Source: Larix sibirica
Taxonomy: Eukaryota > Streptophyta > Pinopsida > Pinales > Pinaceae
Reading direction: 5' to 3'
NCBI GenBank assembly: GCA_004151065.3
Contig: NWUY0300029734.1
Location: forward strand, 18,747-29,297
DNA length: 10,551 bases
Of this stretch, positions 7,702 to 10,551 are shown piece by piece. Position 1 is the first letter of the stretch. Every line of letters begins with the position of its first letter. The notes under the pieces were generated by a model. The model had not been told where the DNA came from, made no database searches, and was given only the letters and a program-made list of their open reading frames with translations. The position numbers and the translations under genes were made by a program.

Positions 7702-8702
7702 CTAGGAGTTGGTATCATTGTCTATGACCTGAAATTCTTAGTTGTTTTTTTCATCTTCCTCTGTAGTGTTCTCAACATTTCCATCTTGAGTATCAACCTA
7801 TGGATCCAGAGTATCTTCCATACTCTCATCAACTTCCACATCATGAGTGTCTCTAGTATCTTTAGTTGTATCTTCATTGCCTGTACTAGGCATATCTTGA
7901 TTGTCTTCTTCATCAAAACTAGTGTTATTTACCACTACACAGGGTGGTTGCATAACATAAAATTCCACATTCTTTTCTTATGGATTCTCATCCAACTGAG
8001 AGTTCTTTCCTGTAATAAGGTCCTCGTGCTTCATTAAGGTTTTTGAAATTGCTATCACCTGAGCATCATAAGAGTGAACAGACTCTTCAACCTCATCAAG
8101 GTGTGCATCAAGCCCATAAGTGAAATTAGAAATACGATGAGAAGTTTGCTCAATATCATCAAGATGTGTATCCAAAACAAGAATATGAGCGGTGATTTGT
8201 TGAACTACAACAATTAGACCTTCCATCTAGGACCTCATCCATCTCACTTGGGAGAAAATATCGTGAATATCGACGTGAGAATCACATAACCTTTTTGAAA
8301 GATCTTCCAACTTTTTCTCATAATCCATTTCAACAAGATAATTCCAAATCCCCTCCAAGAGGACAATATTTTGCCAGCCCAATTGAAATGCAAAACAAAC
8401 CCAATATCCAAAGCACAACTAGTAACCACCACGAAGTTCAAATTATGCTCATCACAATAAAAACCAAGGAATTTTTCACACGAAGCAAATAAAAACCACC
8501 TAGAGGATCTATCCTTCCAAACTAACTAAATCTCTACACAATACAACAACGCCCCAAAATCCCAAACCTTCCGAATAAAGGATAATGTAGAGTCCAAGCG
8601 CAAGCAGAAAGTTACTTGAGAGCAAATCTCCATAAAGATAGCATCAAAGACTGCAGAAGGCCAATCTCCCAGTGCACAGGAGAGGGCATCAAAATTCACT
8701 TG

Positions 8703-8707
8703 ATGAT
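8703..8707. repeat. Solo LTR target-site duplication, left copy (ATGAT)
   Basis: ATGAT directly precedes the TG of the LTR and recurs at 9721-9725 directly after its CA. Five bases is the usual duplication for Ty1/copia and Ty3/gypsy integrases. Confidence 0.75.
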
Positions 8708-9365
8708 TGTCACATACTTGGTGACCTCTCAATGACTCTTGGTCACGGTTACTGAGTCCACTAATTGAATTTGCCTTTGATACTCAAATTTGTTTTTCTT
8801 TTGTTTTAATTAAACAATTACTTTAGAAATAAATATATATATTTGCCAACAAAATGAATAAAAAAATATACTTACTATCTCCACATAAATGCACTCATCA
8901 ATGCCATTAATTCCATCCTTTTATTCATACAACGATAGTAATTCATTCACATAGAAATAAATACTAAACATTTATACACAGATGAAGACTTATCTGAAAA
9001 TGTGACCAACTGACTGCAAACCAAGGACGTTCCTCCCAACGATAGGCTCTGTCATGCCATATACTTATTTGATAGAGCCACCCCCGAGCTGGGGCTACCC
9101 ATCCACAAGAAGGTATTGAGTTCCTGCTACAACTACCCAATCCTCTATTGTCCATCTAGTTTCCACCCATGGCTATGGTGATGGTGAAACAACCATTGGG
9201 GAATTTAGGTCTGACCACAATGATGACTTCAACATGGAGAATAATGGCGATGTCATGATGGTAGTACCTGTGATAGTGGTTGTCATGCAATTGGTTAAGG
9301 TCTGGCAACCAGAATGATTGTTTGTGACATGACTTCATAATGAATAATGATGGGATAACTCTCTC

Positions 9366-9373
9366 TTTTTATA
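9366..9373 (-). promoter_or_regulatory. TATA box of the solo LTR
   Basis: TATAAAAA on the minus strand, within GCATATAAAAAGAGAGAG. It is about 350 bp from the LTR 5' end, a normal U3 length. Transcription would start about 30 bp downstream, near 9340. Upstream of it lie three CACTTG-containing copies (9385-9400, 9415-9430, 9476-9484). Confidence 0.6.
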
Positions 9374-9384
9374 TGCATGGTTGA

Positions 9385-9484
9385 GACTAGCCAAGTGGCA
9401 CCAAGGTTGATGGGAACTAGCCACTTGGCATTCATGCGGTTGGAAACTTTTCCCCCTCTTCTAAGGAGATTTGTACAAGTGGCA
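9385..9484 (-). repeat. Repeated CACTTG / GCCAAGTGGC boxes in U3
   Basis: ACTAGCCAAGTGGCA (9386-9400) and ACTAGCCACTTGGCA (9416-9430) share CTAGCC and GGCA while their cores GCCAAGTGGC and GCCACTTGGC are exact inverse complements. A third ACAAGTGGCATA lies at 9476-9487, followed by ACTTG. All are just upstream of the TATA box on minus. CACTTG fits the E-box pattern CANNTG, so these could be transcription-factor sites; that is inference. Confidence 0.4.
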
Positions 9485-9720
9485 TACTTGGGGTTGAAAA
9501 CACCCCCCCCCCTCTAATCCCATTATCCTAGGATTAAGATGATCACTCCCCCCCTTATGGAAGGATAGCCCCCCATCTCTTCTTCGTCCTTCTTGGTTTA
9601 TAGTAGTCATGTGTTATATTAAATATAAAATGTACATAATTACATCATTCATGTTTGGCTTCTAGCCATATCATCCATATTTACATAATTACATTTTGGG
9701 GTAAAAAACGGGGTGCTACA

Positions 9721-9725
9721 ATGAT
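9721..9725. repeat. Solo LTR target-site duplication, right copy (ATGAT)
   Basis: Second ATGAT copy, immediately after the CA end of the LTR. It also forms part of the LINE-B coding frame (codons AAT CAT on minus). Confidence 0.75.
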
Positions 9726-9897
9726 TCACCACCATTCCAGAGTTTCCCCATGCACCACTCTATCTACCTCTAGCGTTGTTCAGAAAATAAGATTGAAATG
9801 ATCCATACAATACATATTGAGAAACTTCCCGTTGAAGCTTCTAGATAGCCTTCATGTCCCCTGACTAAAAGCCCGAGTGTATGGACCAAGAATTCAT

Positions 9898-10060
9898 AGA
9901 GATGCACACTCACCTAGATGCATTGAGTGCTCCACATGTCCTGAAGAGTTAATGAACCCCAGCACAAAGTGTAGAGACTAATGCTTGACAATATGAACTT
10001 AGCATAACACAAAATCTAAGGGAGCCAACAAAAAGTGAGATGAACCCCGTGTTTTCTAAT
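9898..10060 (-). other. Stretch between LINE-B RNase H and its downstream ORF
   Basis: Probably the C-terminal tail of LINE-B ORF2 and the spacer before the next ORF. The RNase H frame remains mostly open with a TAG near 10016 and another near 9918, but the protein is not recognisable. Confidence 0.35.
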
Positions 10061-10420
10061 GCCTCCTCTAGGAACACTCGAAGCTTCGTTTTCAAGTTCA
10101 TCTGCTACCACATTAAATCACATTGAACATGAAAGAGTGGAGTGATAGGGATTTGATGGAGTAAGCCAATATTATGTTCATGGAGACGCCCACTATTTGA
10201 TCCATGATTTCCTATCGTCACCTAGATTGAGAGATGATAAGGAGGGAGTCTCTTATCACCACAAGCGACCTAATTCCTTAAGCAATTACTTCCTTTAGTC
10301 CCAGGTATAGAGCATAGCGTTCTGCTTGATCATTAGTATTGATCCCTAGACCACAAGCGAAGGATGTGACTATATTTCCACCAGGGTAAAAAATTACCCG
10401 CCCCCCGCACCTGCCTCCCT
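10060..10420 (-). pseudogene. LINE-B RNase H fragment (RVT_3 type)
   Basis: On the minus strand the sequence reads AGAGG..., GGNIVTSFACGLGINTN, then DQAERYALYLGLKEVIA, SLVVIRDSLLIISQ and, after a frameshift, FNVVADELENEAS. This is the plant LINE-type RNase H core. The Glu (10322-10320), central Asp (10250-10248) and last Asp (10102-10100) are visible. The first Asp (DGAS block) is missing because the element is truncated near 10427. Internal stops are TAA 10278-10280, TGA 10218-10220 and TAG 10212-10214, and at least one frameshift falls between 10210 and 10110; another is likely near 10390, between the AGAGG segment and GGNIV. VVIRDS has Arg where Gly is usual. Confidence 0.82.
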
Positions 10421-10427
10421 AGCAAGA

Positions 10428-10551
10428 TTAAAATAAAAAAATACAAACTTGCAAATTTACAAATTTCAATTTAAGTTACAAGTGTATAATCACACAATAC
10501 TCTTACAATTACAACTTTGCAATAACAAGATACACATGGCAATAAGAAATG
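10428..10551. repeat. AT-rich degenerate ATTACAA-like tract, right block
   Basis: The same ACAA-on-plus word set as 1-57 and 7240-7471 (TTTACAAATTT, TTACAATTACAA, TTGCAA). It begins where LINE-B RNase H similarity stops and continues to the window end. No gene is visible. Confidence 0.65.

Larger units (their letters stand above)
8708..9720 (-). mobile_element. Solo LTR, 1,013 bp, minus-strand orientation
   Basis: The segment begins TGTCACATAC and ends GGTGCTACA on plus, so it has the TG...CA ends of an LTR, flanked by ATGAT on both sides. Read on minus it begins TGTAGCACCCCG and ends TATGTGACA. A TATA box at 9373-9366 (minus) implies transcription on minus, with U3 at 9720 to about 9340 and R-U5 below. 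There are no protein-coding domains, primer-binding site or polypurine tract, so only one LTR remains, the product of LTR-LTR recombination. The strongest support is external: omitting 8708-9720 and one ATGAT leaves the LINE-B ORF in frame across the junction (reading ...MVVNHQVNFD...). The family (Ty3 or copia) cannot be told from the LTR alone. Confidence 0.82.
7702..9897 (-). pseudogene. LINE-B downstream ORF of about 390 codons, unknown family, interrupted by solo LTR
   Basis: A decayed reading frame in two blocks, 9897-9721 and 8707-7702, separated by the solo LTR. The likely start is ATG at 9897-9895. Internal stops are TAG 9865-9867, 9841-9843, 9760-9762, 8526-8528, 8227-8229 and 7798-7800, TAA 7978-7980 and 7738-7740; the probable natural end is TAG 7702-7704. 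One frameshift lies between 8418 and 8244, most likely near 8335. The first half is globular and aromatic-rich (e.g. SQYVLYGSF, ALGDWPSAVFDAIF, FIRKVWDFG). The second half has heptad-like spacing suggesting a coiled coil (about 8330-7985) and then a very acidic Asp/Glu/Thr tail. Three early stops sit in F-stop-S, I-stop-K and R-stop-S, where Trp is plausible. I recognise no family. It follows RNase H, the same relative place as the extra ORFs in LINE-A, without visible similarity to them. Confidence 0.6.
7472..10427 (-). mobile_element. LINE-B: second, 5'-truncated LINE, minus strand, split by a solo LTR
   Basis: On the minus strand the order is: broken RNase H (about 10420-10060), an unrecognised ORF (9897-7702), a 3' UTR with a stem-loop, and a poly(A) seen as seven Ts at 7472-7478 on plus. 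Upstream of the RNase H core the sequence changes abruptly to AT-rich tract near 10427, so everything 5' of that point (ORF1, endonuclease, RT and the first RNase H Asp) is missing, as expected of 5' truncation during target-primed reverse transcription. I found no clean target duplication: the flanks share only short AAAATAA words (7464-7470, 10430-10436). Net LINE-B length without the LTR is about 1.9 kb. An alternative is the archaeal-type RNase H of a Tat-like Ty3 element, but the poly(A), the 3' stem-loop and the lack of integrase favour a LINE. Confidence 0.72.

Noticed and set aside
8964-9338. Two adjacent minus-strand open frames of about 60 codons
   Set aside because: They lie within the solo LTR, in its R-U5 part, and have no domain similarity; the composition explains them.
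8708-9720. Complete LTR retrotransposon
   Set aside because: No second LTR, primer-binding site, polypurine tract or gag-pol sequence; the target duplication brackets one LTR only.
7464-10436. AAAATAA at 7464-7470 and 10430-10436 as the LINE-B target duplication
   Set aside because: Seven low-complexity bases in an A-rich tract are too likely by chance.
1-10551. tRNA, rRNA, CRISPR array or bacterial-type operon
   Set aside because: No cloverleaf, rRNA core or regularly spaced repeats seen; content is eukaryotic transposon sequence.

Overview
The window looks like an intergenic or intronic stretch of a large, repeat-rich land-plant genome, probably a seed plant. It contains no intact host gene. 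The plant assignment rests on a plant-type L1 LINE (ORF1 with a DUF4283-like domain and a CCHC knuckle; ORF2 with endonuclease, reverse transcriptase, zf-RVT and plant-style RNase H) and on an LTR beginning TGTAGCACCCC. I cannot name the species.

Layout. (1) 1-57: AT-rich, degenerate ATTACAA-like tract. (2) 58-7239, plus strand: a decayed but apparently full-length LINE of about 7.2 kb ('LINE-A'), flanked by a perfect 18-bp direct repeat (40-57 and 7240-7257). It has a 5' leader (58-216), ORF1 (217-1581, one internal stop), ORF2 (1578-5977, thirteen in-frame stops and one frameshift), then two further coding-like stretches (5974-6423 and 6429-6983), a T/G-rich 3' UTR and a short A-rich end. 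ORF1/ORF2 and ORF2/downstream ORF each overlap by the four bases ATGA. (3) 7240-7471: more ATTACAA-like tract. (4) 7472-about 10427, minus strand: a second, 5'-truncated LINE ('LINE-B'). Read on the minus strand it has a broken RNase H (about 10420-10060), a relic ORF of about 390 codons (9897-7702) that I do not recognise, a 3' UTR with a small stem-loop, and a poly(A). (5) 8708-9720: a solo LTR, transcribed on the minus strand, inserted inside that LINE-B ORF with a 5-bp ATGAT target duplication. Conceptually removing it and one target copy keeps the ORF in frame. (6) 10428-10551: the ATTACAA-like tract resumes.

History. Two LINEs entered the same AT-rich tract in opposite orientations, and a later LTR retrotransposon hit LINE-B and recombined to a solo LTR. 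Both LINEs are dead. In LINE-A the RT active site reads FVDG, the QG of the RT QGDP motif is replaced by LS, the first endonuclease Asn is Thr, and the ORF1 zinc knuckle has lost a Cys; the four RNase H acidic residues survive. Stops are strongly biased to TAG, as expected if methylated cytosines were deaminated in CAG and TGG codons.

The least ordinary feature is that both LINEs carry extra coding-like sequence between the RNase H domain and the 3' end, and the two extra ORFs do not resemble each other by eye.
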